Numbered from the stretch's first letter, positions 51,247 to 60,894 are shown. The stretch is 64,000 nucleotides of DNA from Agapetus fuscipes (GCA_951799405.1 OX637339.1:19282001-19346000); one strand, 5' to 3'. Numbers and translations are program-made. Notes: a model not told the origin generated them from the sequence alone.

Positions 51247-51414
51247 GGCTGGAAGTCTCATCACCACGGTAATTCTTACCTACCGAATATTGGTAATATT
51301 TTTATGAAGACCTGTCAATCCAAGATGGCTGCAAGTGAACAGCTGGTTAGTCTTTATACAAATATTACCGATATTCGGTAGGTAATAATTACCGTGGTGA
51401 TGAGACTTCCAGCC
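51247..51414. repeat. 168-bp MITE, copy 2
   Basis: Same terminal repeats and exact length as copy 1 (27978-28145). The centre AAGACCTGTCAATCCAAGAT is in the opposite orientation, so copies inserted in opposite directions. Confidence 0.8.
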
Positions 51415-51639
51415 CAGGGGTGAACAGTAACTCAGCAGATGTCTCTATTTAGTTCTCTCCTTGCCCACTTCTTTCATCTCTTCATGAATGCTCTTCTCTT
51501 TTTCTCACTCTGCCGATTCCAGTCATTTGCAATCTTGCTTATTTGATCAATACATTCTATCTTTTAACATTCACTTTGTTTATCACCCATTCTTCCAAGA
51601 GAGGAAAGAGAAAGAATGGAGAAAAAAAAAAGAGTGTTG

Positions 51640-51935
51640 GAGTGATGATTTCCGGGATCTGTTGCCGTGGTCTGTGGGAGCTGGAGCTTCCGGACGTCTT
51701 GCCCATTTTACGATGGGCTTCTTCAGCGTGAAGTATAATGATGTTCTTGATGAGAACTGTGACCTGAGTCTTGATGAGAACGTCACAGTTCTCATCAAGA
51801 TCATCATACTTCACGCTGAAGAAGCCCATCGTAGAAATGGGCGAAACGTCCGGAAGCTCCAGCTCCCACAGACCACGGCAACAGATCCTGGAAATCATCA
51901 CTCCAGCATCATCAGCTGGCCGTGTAAGCCTAAAA
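51640..51935. mobile_element. Fold-back element with an intact hammerhead-like core
   Basis: Reversed arm 51640-51745 and forward arm 51800-51935 flank a self-complementary GATGAGAACTGTGAC/GTCACAGTTCTCATC spacer. The forward arm holds CTGAAGA, helix II GCCCAT/ATGGGC and GAAAC. The reversed arm has the same core, but GAAAC is mutated to AAGAC. Arms end at TCAGCTGGCCGTGTAAG. Confidence 0.65.
51809..51856 (+). ncRNA. Candidate hammerhead-ribozyme-like motif
   Basis: Core CTGAAGA (51816-51822), one extra A, helix II GCCCAT (51824-51829)/ATGGGC (51837-51842), GAAAC (51843-51847), then GTC. Helix I: CTTC-A-CG (51809-51815) pairs with CGGAAG (51851-51856), with one bulged A. Helix III is reduced to C-G, as in the minimal, dimer-acting hammerheads described for Penelope-like elements. 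Activity not shown. Confidence 0.45.
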
Positions 51936-52040
51936 CTCTTATTTAAAAAAAAGTGTGGCATCCGTCAATAAAAGGTGTTTGAAATATAGATGAATTTATT
52001 TGTCACAACATAAAATAAACAATCATTTCATCACAAAGAA

Positions 52041-52046
52041 TTTATT
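52041..52046 (-). terminator. Candidate poly(A) signal for the Cys/Pro gene
   Basis: AATAAA on the minus strand, about 540 nt after the stop of the 52584-53209 gene. Other AATAAA-like sites lie nearby, so the choice is a guess. Confidence 0.3.
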
Positions 52047-52049
52047 ACA

Positions 52050-52510
52050 TCAGGAAATACAACAATGGCAAAGTAAAAATATAACAAAGGATGCTTTCAA
52101 ATAAAATTTTATTATTAAAATCAGTCTATTTCCAAGTCCACCATCTTTCAAACAAATATAAAGGGTAAAGCCTATGCAAAAGTCAACAAATCTTCAAAAC
52201 ATGAATTTTATTAGCAGAAGTGAGCAATCTTTCAAATGTAAATTTCATTAGTGAAAGTTAACAATCTTTCAAACATAAATTGAATCGTTTCATTGTAAAA
52301 TTTGTTTGCCAAAGCCAATAATCTTTAAAGTATACATTAAAAATACCCATGCAAAGAGTAACAATCTTTTTTAAATTTTGTTTGCATAACTCGACCATCT
52401 TTCAAATACAAATTCAAAACCCATGCGAAAGTGAACCTTTCAAAAATGTATTTTACATCCAAAAGTAAACATTCTTTCAAACATAAATTTAGTGTGAGCA
52501 CTTGGAAAGA
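52050..52510. repeat. Diverged tandem repeat, possible 3' UTR
   Basis: AACAATCTTTCAAA-like blocks recur about every 50-60 bp (52165, 52228, 52270, 52318, 52365, 52395, 52470) with CATTAGTGAAAGT-like spacers. Heavily diverged. If the minus-strand Cys/Pro gene uses the poly(A) signal near 52041, this would be its 3' UTR. Confidence 0.5.
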
Positions 52511-52583
52511 GCTGTCTTGAATGTTTTGGAATTTGGAAGCCAAGGTTGCATTTCATCCCGTCTCCGTCAGAGTTGAGAGCCGC

Positions 52584-52680
52584 TCAGAGCTTGGTGAAGC
52601 AACTGTAGATGACAATCTTCGCTGGAGGCCTGGGACAGTTGGGGGGGCAGATCGGTGGACAGACCATATTCGGTGGGCAT
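52584..52680 (-). CDS. Cys/Pro-rich gene, coding exon 2
   Basis: First base completes Lys, then CPPNMVCPPICPPNCPRPPA and KIVIYSCFTKL, TGA. The acceptor has a long pyrimidine-rich tract. Confidence 0.55.
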
Positions 52681-53209
52681 CTGAAATTAAAATAAATACC
52701 ATTTGTATTGATTAGGATGATTTATTTGGTGTTTTGTGTGAATCACACCTCAAGAGCCCTCTGCAAGCTTCGTCGTTGCTATAGAAAGCGACAGTTCTAA
52801 AGCAAGCCTCTTTTGCTGTAGGGCTGAATGGACCTTTGGTAAAGGTAAAGAAAGTAGGTAGGACGGTATAAAAAGAGGAAAGGGAAGACTTGGAAAAGTA
52901 TGGTTTGATCATATTGCTGACATCGGGAGAGATACAATGGGATATACAAAGTGAATGTATGAAAAAGGTGATGGATATGAATGAATTGAAAGAGGTAAAA
53001 ATCAATGGGGGCAACTCTGCAGAGTCACTGGCCATCCCTAATGGAATGGAGACTAAGTTACAGAAACAGTAACATAGGAAAAAAATAAAAATGAATTAGA
53101 ACATTAGTGAAAAAAACATTGGAAAAAAATTAAAAACATTTAAAATTTACTTTGGCGGGCAAGCTGGAAGGCAGCATCGAGGAGGATTGCAAGGAGAGCA
53201 ACAGTCCAT
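52584..53209 (-). CDS. Small Cys/Pro-rich protein, two exons
   Basis: Not recognised as a named gene. Exon 1 (53209-53151) starts ATG and ends phase 2 at GTAAAT. Exon 2 (52680-52584) follows the acceptor TTTATTTTAATTTCAG. Joined, they give 51 residues with 11 Cys and 15 Pro: CC and C-P-P-x-C repeats (for example CPPICPPNC), then a short hydrophobic end IVIYSCFTKL. Only the phase-2 splice keeps the CPP pattern running from exon 1 into exon 2, which is the main evidence; neither exon alone makes the pattern. The 470-bp intron contains a SINE-B and a LINE fragment. Resembles Cys-rich sperm or metal-binding peptides; the function is unknown. It is divergent from the zinc-transporter-like gene (ATGs about 755 bp apart). 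Confidence 0.55.
52715..52850 (-). repeat. SINE-B, 3' half
   Basis: AGGATGATTTATTTGGTG to GCTGAATGGACCTTTGGTAAAGG; lies in the intron of the Cys/Pro gene and meets a LINE fragment. Confidence 0.65.
52853..53072 (+). mobile_element. RTE-like LINE 3' end
   Basis: [17 protein letters not shown] and GGAGACTAAGTTACAG-type tail (53045-53070). Closest to the 16860 copy. In the Cys/Pro gene intron, antisense. Confidence 0.6.
53151..53209 (-). CDS. Cys/Pro-rich gene, coding exon 1
   Basis: Codes MDCCSPCNPPRCCLPACPP plus AA; donor GTAAAT on the minus strand. Unspliced, it would read K and stop, giving a 20-residue peptide, which is the alternative reading. Confidence 0.5.
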
Positions 53210-53964
53210 GATGGAAATGTGTAAAAGTTCAATAAAAAAGTAAGAAATGGAATTTAATAATATTTTTTCAATGATCACGCAAACATTTTTTCACTCAAAA
53301 TTTTCTGAATAAAAAAACAAAGTCGCACGAAACAACAGCAGGTTATTTTGGAACACTTTTTCAAATAAATAATTGTTTACATTCCAAACTCAAACAAAAA
53401 AAAACTGAACAAAAGAAATTTTCTCGTTCAATACCTAACCGTGGGAAAACCTGTCGTTTTTTTATACCTGGCAATATACAGTCCCTCAACTCAAGTACGA
53501 AAAAATACTTTTAAACTCAACCATAGCGTTTTGCAGAAAACCATTGAAAAAGTAACACGCGTTTTTAGTGAGCGTTTTATTTTACTTACATTTTTGTTTT
53601 AGCTTAAACGTAAAGTTTTGTACTTGGGGTACAATAATTTTTCTTTCGGCATTGTCTATGAAAATTGACACTTGAAACGAGTAGCAAGAAAACATACCTA
53701 GTCATGCGGAAAATGGATTATTTTCGCTGTAAAACGGTTTCACTTTACACTCGTACCCACCAAAATAGCTCTGCCATTACACTGAGCCGCGATCATCTCA
53801 TTCACATGACGGATTCATTCAGTTGTTGAGATGTGGGGACGTTTTGATAGCGGTCGGGCTGTTTTGCGTCCTGTCAGATAAAGAGGCGAGATACCGCGGG
53901 CTGGACAGTGTGGTTGCCTCAGTAGGCAGCGACAGCTTGTGTTGTGTTGTTGGCTAGAGGCGGA
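53210..53964. promoter_or_regulatory. Shared intergenic region of two divergent genes
   Basis: Separates the start codons of the minus-strand Cys/Pro gene and the plus-strand zinc-transporter-like gene. The part next to the latter (53780-53964) is GC-richer and TATA-less. No metal-response element matching TGCRCNC was seen by eye. Regulatory role inferred from position only. Confidence 0.3.
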
Positions 53965-54126
53965 ATGAGTGAGACTATGAATTGGGACGAGATTCGCTCG
54001 GAGGAGTCGCTTCTGCGGCCTGGGAAGATGTTTGAAGCGCCTTCGGGGGCCCCTCTGGCTAAGGGAGGCTACGCCCCTCAAGGATATGACGCCGCAGACG
54101 GCATGGACGCCCCTCTCCTCAGAGAC
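53965..54126 (+). CDS. Zinc-transporter-like coding exon 1
   Basis: MSETMNWDEIRSEESLLRPG, KMFEAPSGAPLAKGGYAPQG, YDAADGMDAPLLRD; donor GTAAGT in phase 0. Rich in GC and codons with strong third-position bias unlike the flanks, so coding is likely. Confidence 0.7.
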
Positions 54127-57100
54127 GTAAGTAATATTAATAATATCAGGATAATTTATTTGGTTCGCTTTGCCAATGTCACCCCTGTTTCAGGGAAAGT
54201 CGGCAGGAGTTGCAGGGTTTATGTCCATTTGACATTTAGTTTTTTTGTTGTAGGTTCACATGCGGCATGCGCAAGCGCGAACTTGTACGTGTGTGCTTGT
54301 GAGAATGCATTTAATGTGAATCCCTAATGTTACATATCTTTGCAACTTAGATTAGATTAAAATTCAACTGAAGTGGTTGGCGTAAGGCTGACCCCCTTAC
54401 CTGTAAAATAAATAGGTTCTACTCTCCACATGCGAAACCCTTCGGGGATAACGCGGCAAGAAGTTAAGACTATAATATGTGTAGCTTAGTTGCATTTCGG
54501 TACTCATCAAGAGCTTTCTGCGAGCTTGATTGTCGCCATAGGAAGCACAAATTCTGTAGCAAGATCCTGTTGCTGTAAGGCTGGATGGACCTTTGGTAAA
54601 GGTTTATGAATTTTTCAACCTAGCGAAGAGTATATTTGAAAGTATAAATAGTATTTTTTTATGCTCCACCGGGATTCAAACCCACAACCTTCCATTTACG
54701 TGTCTGAAGGATTATAATAAATATTTTATTATGATTAAGTATATTTACTTAGGCTAGATCAAATTGGTGAAATTGTGAAAGAACCTTATACAAAGTGAAT
54801 GTAAGTAAGAGAAGGAGATTTATGAAAAAGGTGATGGATATGAATGAATTGGAAGGGTTATGCAAGGGTAGAAAAAAAATGAAGGTAAATCTGCAGAGGT
54901 TCTGGCCACCCCTAGCAGAATAGCGACAGAGTTACAGTGGGAACAAATGGAGTTGGTCAGTTTTTATATTGTCCCACGTATTTAACAAAAAAATGTTTTT
55001 ATCTTGTAAATCTCCATGTGATGATCCAAGGTTTGTATAAAATGAATAATTAATGAGATTGTTATATTTATTGCAGTTTACTTAACTGTCAATTATGTAC
55101 CTAACAATGGATAATAAATGTATTTCTTGATTATTTAATCTGCCATGTAACCAATGATTGACAAAACATACACTTATATTTTTTCCCCAGTAGACTTTAT
55201 AGAAATAGAGTAAAATAAATGTTTATTCTTTGAAAACACTGATTTTCTTTCACTAGATTCATTAAGGTATAAACGTTTTCAATCACCCATGATCATCAGG
55301 TACCTATAACAAAATTCAAGATTTCTTTTGATTTATTTCCGGTCTACAGTTCAGTCGATAGCTCAGTTAGTAGAGTGCTTGCATTCCATGTCGTGAGCTC
55401 GGGTTCGAATCCCTCTGAGAGTGTCAGAAATGATTTCCCGTTTCGGTGTTTATTTCAAACCCCAAAAAACATGTACCGGCAAAGCTTACTCAGCCTTCAC
55501 AAGAAATGAGAAGCAGACCCCTAGGGATCTAGTAAACCCCCACTTCAACTCTGCCCTGCTAATTGCAAACGCAGTCCTTGCAAAATGACAGTTTGGAGAT
55601 AAACGAATGCTGCAGAACCTGTGTGTTAGTTCTGCGTTTTTTCTCAAATAAAACACATAGTTCTAATAAAAACAAACATGGAAATTATTACTGAAGTGCT
55701 TGGCTTTAGTTCGGCCACCTTGCCTGTTAAAATAAATAGTTTCCTCAGGGATAACGCGGCAAAAAGCTACGCCATATGTAAACTTGGTTGCGTTTTTTGC
55801 ATTGCGTTCATGGAAAAGATTGCAAAGTACTTAGATAGACCTCTAACATCTGTATGTCATGAAAATTTTGAAAGTGAGACATCCATTCCAACTCCATTGC
55901 CAGTAAAAGGAACATGATAGAGAAGCATATTTGTTTATTTTAATTGTAACCTCTAAAAATAGTGAATATTTTAAAATACGATGTAGGCTATCTGTCTCTT
56001 ACATCACACAACTAGATGATAAGTTTGTTATCTAATTGATTCCTTATCTATACCTATTCAATAATTCAATTTGATTTCACAATATTATTTAACACAAAAA
56101 AAAACTACACATATAGTTTAACTTTTTGCCTGCGTTATTCCCAAGGGGTCGCACGTGGCAATTCGGAACTTATTTATTGTTACGGATAAGGAGGCCGACC
56201 ACTTTCAGTTGATGTGGGGGTTTCCAAGCTCCCCGGGAGGCTGGTTCTCATTTCTTGTGAAGGCTGAGTACACCTTGGGATCGAACCCTTGCTCTCGGCA
56301 TGAAATGCAAGCATTCTACCAACTGATCTATCGACTGGACTTTTTATGAGCTTGGTCTTCGCTACAAAGCGTCAATTTTGGTAAAGGTTTATGAATTTTT
56401 CAACTCAGCGAAGAACAAATTTGAAAATATAAATGGTATATTTTTTGTGCTCTGCCGGGATTCAAACCCACAACCTTCCATCCATGAGTCCGAAGTGCTA
56501 CCACTGGACAAGTTTAAAACGCAAAAAACGCAACTAAGCTACACATATAGTGTAACTTCTTGCCTGCGTTTCCCCGAAGGGGTCGCATGTGGCGCTTCGG
56601 GACCTATTTATTTTTACAGGTAAGGAGGCCGGCCTCACACCAACCACTTTCAGTTGAAGTGGGGGTTTCCCAACTCCCGGGGGGGCTAGTTCTCATTTCT
56701 TGTGAAGGCTGAGTAAACCTTTGAGATCGAACCCTTGCTCTCGGCATGGAATGCAAGCATTCTACCAATTGAGCTATCAACCTTTTTTACGAGCTTGATC
56801 GTTGTCGCTACAAAGCGCCAATTCTCAAGCAAGACCCAGTTGCTGTAAGGCTGGATGGACCTTTGGTGACCGGTCATTGGTAAAGGTTTTATGAATTTTT
56901 CAACCCAGCGAAGAGCAAGTTTAATTGTTTTATTATTATTTTTAAAATGAATCTTCACAATGTAAATACACAAACCCTACAATTTTCAATTTAGAATTTT
57001 AAATGTTAATACACCTTTACAGTATAGCATTATCGATTGATTTGATTGTTTGTTTGTTTGTTAGGATCCGTACACAGAGTTACCGATGTCCGATGCGAGT

Positions 57101-57199
57101 GCAGTGCTGTGGTCCCACTGCCACTGGAGTCCCCGGGTGGCGCAGCACGCCGCTGCCCCTCAGCTCCTTGCCGCCACTGCCATGTGCGCCATCTTCATG
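53965..57199 (+). CDS. Probable zinc transporter (ZnT/SLC30), first two coding exons
   Basis: Cation-diffusion-facilitator type Zn2+ exporter that moves zinc out of the cytosol into vesicles or out of the cell. Exon 1 (53965-54126) gives a 54-residue hydrophilic N-terminus; exon 2 (57065-57199) adds 45 residues. Key evidence is SHCHWSP followed by APQLLAATAMCAIFM. In ZnT2/3/8 and Drosophila ZnT35C a His-Cys-His motif sits just before TM1, which begins xxLxxAxxxCxxFM(I/V)GE. The exon ends exactly after FM. The rest (TM1 remainder, the HxxxD zinc sites) must lie beyond 64000; no further exon is visible. Intron 1 holds many SINEs. Family call is by motif only; start ATG has no competitor nearby. 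Confidence 0.6.
54160..54358 (+). repeat. Family L repeat
   Basis: GCTTTGCCAATGTCACCCCT to CAACTTAGATTAGATTAAA, just after exon 1 of the zinc-transporter-like gene. Confidence 0.65.
54360..54500 (+). repeat. SINE-A, 3' half
   Basis: TTCAACTGAAGTGGTTGGCG to GTGTAGCTTAGTTGCATT. Confidence 0.65.
54503..54715 (-). repeat. SINE-B fragment
   Basis: CTCATCAAGAGCTTTCTGCG to TTCCATTTACGTGTCTGAAG; lacks both the tail and the 5S head. Confidence 0.6.
54775..54945 (+). mobile_element. RTE-like LINE 3' end
   Basis: [24 protein letters not shown] translation, then CTGCAGAGGTTCTGGCCACC and GACAGAGTTACAGTGG. 54945-55350 shows only AT-rich sequence. Confidence 0.6.
55350..55805 (+). repeat. SINE-A split by a short insertion
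   Basis: Head and body 55350-55548 (GCTCAGTTAGTAGAGTGCTT, GGTTCGAATCC), remainder 55690-55805. The 55549-55685 insert is flanked by AACTCTG/AATTATT-type sequence and is unrecognised. 55805-56100 shows nothing recognised. Confidence 0.65.
56100..56515 (-). repeat. Composite SINE-B/SINE-A, copy 2
   Basis: SINE-A part 56100-56340, SINE-B part 56345-56515. The junction on the plus strand is GATCTATCGACTGGACTTTT then TATGAGCTTGGTCTTCGC, the same fusion point as at 29045. Confidence 0.7.
56520..56925 (-). repeat. Composite SINE-B/SINE-A, copy 3
   Basis: SINE-A part 56520-56783, SINE-B part 56785-56925. Junction AGCTATCAACCTTTTTTACG then AGCTTGATCGTTGTCGCT. Directly abuts copy 2, so two composites lie in tandem. 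Confidence 0.75.
57065..57199 (+). CDS. Zinc-transporter-like coding exon 2
   Basis: Acceptor TTTGTTTGTTAG; phase 0; DPYTELPMSDASAVLWSHCH, WSPRVAQHAAAPQLLAATAM, CAIFM; donor GTAACG. Three frames are open here; this one is chosen for phase agreement and the HCH/FM motif. Confidence 0.65.
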
Positions 57200-57414
57200 G
57201 TAACGACACTTTACAATACTTTACCCCATTTACACTCTGCCACTTCTACTCCCGCTCGCATTTCTGCCGGTATTTTTTTTTTGGTGCATAACAGGTTACA
57301 CTAATCAAACACCACTAAAAATAATCATCTATTTCTGCGTCCGTGTACGGGGTGTTGCCTGCTGCGGGTTACTAGAATGTTACCAATACGACAAATACGT
57401 TAATTGTACATTGA

Positions 57415-57650
57415 AGCTTTCACGGCCGGTTCTTTTTGACAAAACAATCACTTTTTTCGGGCTATGTAGCCGTGATCTGGTTGATTCTTTCCGGACAGTT
57501 TCGCCCATTGCTCCGATGGGCATTATCAGCGGTTGGCTAGTCGCTGTGATCTTCTTACAGGATATGAAGTAATGGGCGAAACTGTCCGGAAAGAATCAAC
57601 CAGACCACGGCTACATAGCCTGAAAAAAGTGATTGTTGTGTCGACAACTA
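57415..57650. mobile_element. Fold-back element, hammerhead-like family 2
   Basis: Reversed arm (TTCACGGCCGGTTCTTTTTG .. ACAGTTTCGCCCATTGCTCC GATGGGC) then forward arm (ATGGGCGAAACTGTCCGGAA .. AAAAAAGTGATTGTTGTG). The reversed core reads CTGATAA, one base off CTGANGA. 57650-58075 shows nothing else recognised. Confidence 0.6.
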
Positions 57651-58074
57651 CGTTATTTGGATGGAGCCTTAAATCCTGGCAGCACACAATGACACACCAC
57701 ATATAATTTATAAGCTGATTTTTTCATTGCCCTGTGATTCCCCGCCTTTCATCTATTTCTGCAGATCGTGGGGAGTTTTTGCGAGTGGCTTGGATTCCTT
57801 CACAACTCTTCTATTGTGGTTTTTTAGTTTACCTAATATATGAACTTTTAAATCATACATACGCTAGTATACGGCATACTCGCCATCGTTTTTATTATTC
57901 GTTAAATACCAAATAATTATTAGACATTTGGCAAATAGCTGTCATAATTATTTTTTTACGGCCTTATTCATTAGATTTGTGGAAAGATTTAAACCAGCTT
58001 ATTAGTATCGGAAAACAGACTTTATACTGGTTTAAAAATTAAAATATTTTTATAAATAAAGTGGTTATACTAAT

Positions 58075-58460
58075 AATCTATAATCTAAGCTTAAAATATG
58101 TACTTACATTTTAAAATTCATATTAAATGCATGCCCACAAACGGCATGTGTAAGTGCGCACTGGCAAATGCTGCATGTGTACCTTAAAATTAATGACCAT
58201 ACCTCAAATGGACATAAACCCTGCAATAAAAAAATTGAAAATAATCTATAATCTAAGTTGCAAGGATATATTCATTTAAAGTTCTCAAATGCATGCCCAC
58301 AAACAAACACGTGTACTTCGCGCTTACAAATGCTGATTGTGTACTTACAAATAAAATCCAAACCTCAAATGAACATAAGCCCTACAACTTTTGCCGACCT
58401 TTCCTGCCACAGGGGGGATATTGGCAAAGTGAACCATTTTTTATAGTATGAGTGGTCAAT
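58075..58460 (-). repeat. Two family L repeats in tandem
   Basis: 58075-58225 is a truncated copy; 58240-58460 a fuller one. Both have TTATAGAT-type tails. Confidence 0.65.
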
Positions 58461-58564
58461 AATCAAATAACAATTTCTTTAAAATGAGGGTTTCTTTTCT
58501 TGCAGGCCATAATATGAAAAAAATATATGATTACAGTAACTCCCTGTTCAAAGCACGAGTTCTG

Positions 58565-58690
58565 TCCTATCTATAATCTATGTTGCAAAGATAAATTACA
58601 TTTAAGATTTGTATCAAACGCTTAAGTTCGCTCTCAAACATGCCGCATGTGAACCTACAATATAAAACCTAATCTCAAAAGAACATAATA
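58565..58690 (-). repeat. Family L fragment
   Basis: CTATAATCTATGTTGCAAAG to CTAATCTCAAAAGAACATAA, cut by the SINE-B tail that follows. Confidence 0.6.
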
Positions 58691-59030
58691 TAATAATAAT
58701 AATATTAGGATGATTTATTTGGTGAGCGCTGTTTTTGTGTGTATCACACCTCAAGAGCCCTCTGCGAGCTTGGTCGTCGCTGTAGAAAGCGCCAATTCTC
58801 AGGCAAGACCCAGTTGTTGTAAGGTTGGATGGACCTTTAGTGACCGGTCTTTGGTAAAGGTTTATGAATTTTTCAACTCAGCGAAGAGCACATTCGAAAT
58901 ATAAATGGTATATTTTTTGTGCTCTGCCGGGATCCGAATCCACAACCTTCCATCTACGAGTCCGAAGTATTGCCACTGGACTACGGACCGGTCCAAGATG
59001 CCAACGACACGCGGTGTACCTGCCCTGCCC
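58690..59030 (-). repeat. SINE-B with truncated 5S head
   Basis: Complete tRNA part and body. 5S part reduced to about 30 bp (GCCAACGACACGCGGTGTAC at 58999-59018) before a family L fragment (59025-59070) interrupts it. Confidence 0.8.
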
Positions 59031-59359
59031 TGCAACTCTTGCCGACCTTCCCTGAAACAGGGGTTACATCCTTGTTTATCTTATTGATGGGATAGCCGGA
59101 AAATCCGTATTTTCGCTGAAAAAATACAGAGTTAGCCTCTAAAGATGGACGGATAAAGTCCGATAGCGGTTAGGCCTTGTTAACTCAAAATAAGTGAAAA
59201 TAAAACTATGTTTTAAAAAAGTTTTTTTTTATTTAAATTAAAATGAAGTTTCACCTCTGTGAATGCACGAACTCTAGAAAATTTAAAAAGATACAGTTTT
59301 CATGCGTTCTCATTTACTATTAAAAAAATATAGACCGACTGGACAGAATTTGTTCAATG

Positions 59360-60220
59360 TGAAAGAAACTAACAAATCTGTACCTTAGAGCATAAACAAC
59401 GGTAGTCACATTTAGTAAAATGTGCAGGAGAGTAGTTTTAGTGAAAATGTGCCCTGTTTTAAACCATCATAACTTCTAAACTAGACGAGATATTTTTGAT
59501 CTGTAAAAACTGTTTATCTTCTTTTATCAATATTTATTTAATGTGAACAACGTATGTGGAACTTCCGTGGTTCATGCTCGCACTTTTATGTGCATCCCAT
59601 ATTTATTACACTTGATATCTCACTGAGTAACTATGAGTCCGAGGACTCCAATATTTTTTAGAACAGCTAATTATAATAATTTCTGCATCATTAACTCAAA
59701 AATGCAAAAAAGTGGACTTCCGTTGTTTATGCTCCAAGGCATGGGTCGGCAACCTGCGGCCCTTGAGGCGTCTTGGTGCGGCCCGCAACGCACGTGCCGG
59801 AAAACAACAAATCTATTTGCAGTAAATGACAAAATAAAAGTATTTATCAAGAAATTTAAAATTATAAAAATGAGCGTATTGAATGAAAACCTGAAAGAAT
59901 CGGGGGATTCCCAAATTGAATTGGCGGGGTTTCTACAATATGAGATTTATTTTGGGGGGTAGAATTAATAGTGAATTTCGTACGTCAATTGATTAATGTT
60001 TACGATGCATAACTCACAAGAGGTCCCAGGGGCCGCGGCAGGGGGGGGGGGGGGGTGCTAGTCAGCATTTGCTGAAATGCTGACCATTAGATCCACCACT
60101 GCCCAAGTGCGGCCCGCACTAAGTCCCACGTAAAATATTTGGCCCTTTTATAACAAAAGTTTGCCGACCCCTGCTCTAAGGTACAGAAATAATTGTTTTG
60201 TTAGTTCAGGACTGCCCTAC
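59360..60220. repeat. Palindromic element interrupted by a hAT
   Basis: Left arm ACAAATCTGTACCTTAGAGC (59372-59391) then ATAAACAACGG. The right arm is the reverse but is split: CCGTTGTTTATGCTC up to 59735 and GGTACAGAAATAATTGTTTT from 60180. The hAT at 59740-60173 sits between. Confidence 0.7.
59740..60173. mobile_element. Non-autonomous hAT element (434 bp)
   Basis: Ends CATGGGTCGGCAACCTGCGG and, from the right, CAGGGGTCGGCAAACTTTTG. Flanks CTCCAAGG (59732-59739) and CTCTAAGG (60174-60181) are an 8-bp TSD with one mismatch. Internal GCGGCCCGCA blocks are typical of such hAT MITEs. No transposase. Confidence 0.8.
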
Positions 60221-60367
60221 TACAATTTTTGTGTTATTATTTGATAACAAATCTTTTATTTCATGTTTATATTTCTTTTTTTATGTCAAGTAATCTAATG
60301 TAGAATTTTCCTTTGGCTTATTTATTGCACTTAGTTTAAAAGTGTATTGTTTGATTTCTATAGTTTG

Positions 60368-60404
60368 ATGCAGTGATTCCCAAACTGTGTGCCGCGGCTC
60401 TCTG
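60368..60404 (+). repeat. hAT-like terminal fragment
   Basis: CAGTGATTCCCAAACTGTGT then GCCGCGGCTCTCTGGGGCGC is a typical hAT 5' end. It breaks off at the family E element. Confidence 0.45.
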
Positions 60405-60650
60405 GGGCGCCGCAGTGTCATCACACGGCCAGGTTGCTAAGGAAAAGGCAAACAAATTTGGTTACTGTTTGCTAAGGCTGGCAGTCCCATGAAAGACTGA
60501 TGTTTGCATGCCAAGAAAATAACTCCAAATTAAAAAATGGTCTTAGTCCATTTTTTACTTTAATGAACATTTTGTTAATCTGGAACTTTTTCCCCAGCAA
60601 CCCGGCCGTATTAAGTCACAATATGGTCTATGTCAAAACATATACAAAAA
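60405..60650. repeat. MITE family E, near complete
   Basis: Left arm GTCATCACACGGCCAGGTTG, right arm in reverse TTGTGACTTAATACGGCCGG with TTGCTGGGGAAAAAG. Middle AAAAAATGGTCTTAGTCCATTTTTT is palindromic. Confidence 0.65.
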
Positions 60651-60894
60651 ACACACAACTTATCTACACGCACATAGTGCACTGTACCTGAAGAGGTCGG
60701 ATGTGTCGATTAGGAACCTATTTTTTTACTCGTATATGCTGGGTCCATTGTTAATTTATGGTGTAATACCTGTATGTGACCAGGCAAAATAGGTTGCCGG
60801 TTTGCATTCCTCTTCTCAAATCTATTTTAAAAAATAAACTTTTAATACTGCTCAATAATAATAACAATATTAGGATGATTTAATTGTACATTAA

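Noticed and set aside
57046..57304. Two other open frames over the zinc-transporter-like exon 2
   Set aside because: Neither joins exon 1 in phase 0, and neither gives the HCH plus hydrophobic segment ending FM that fits the ZnT family.
59633..59962. A 109-codon plus frame
   Set aside because: It crosses the left boundary and TSD of the hAT element at 59740, so it joins unrelated sequences.
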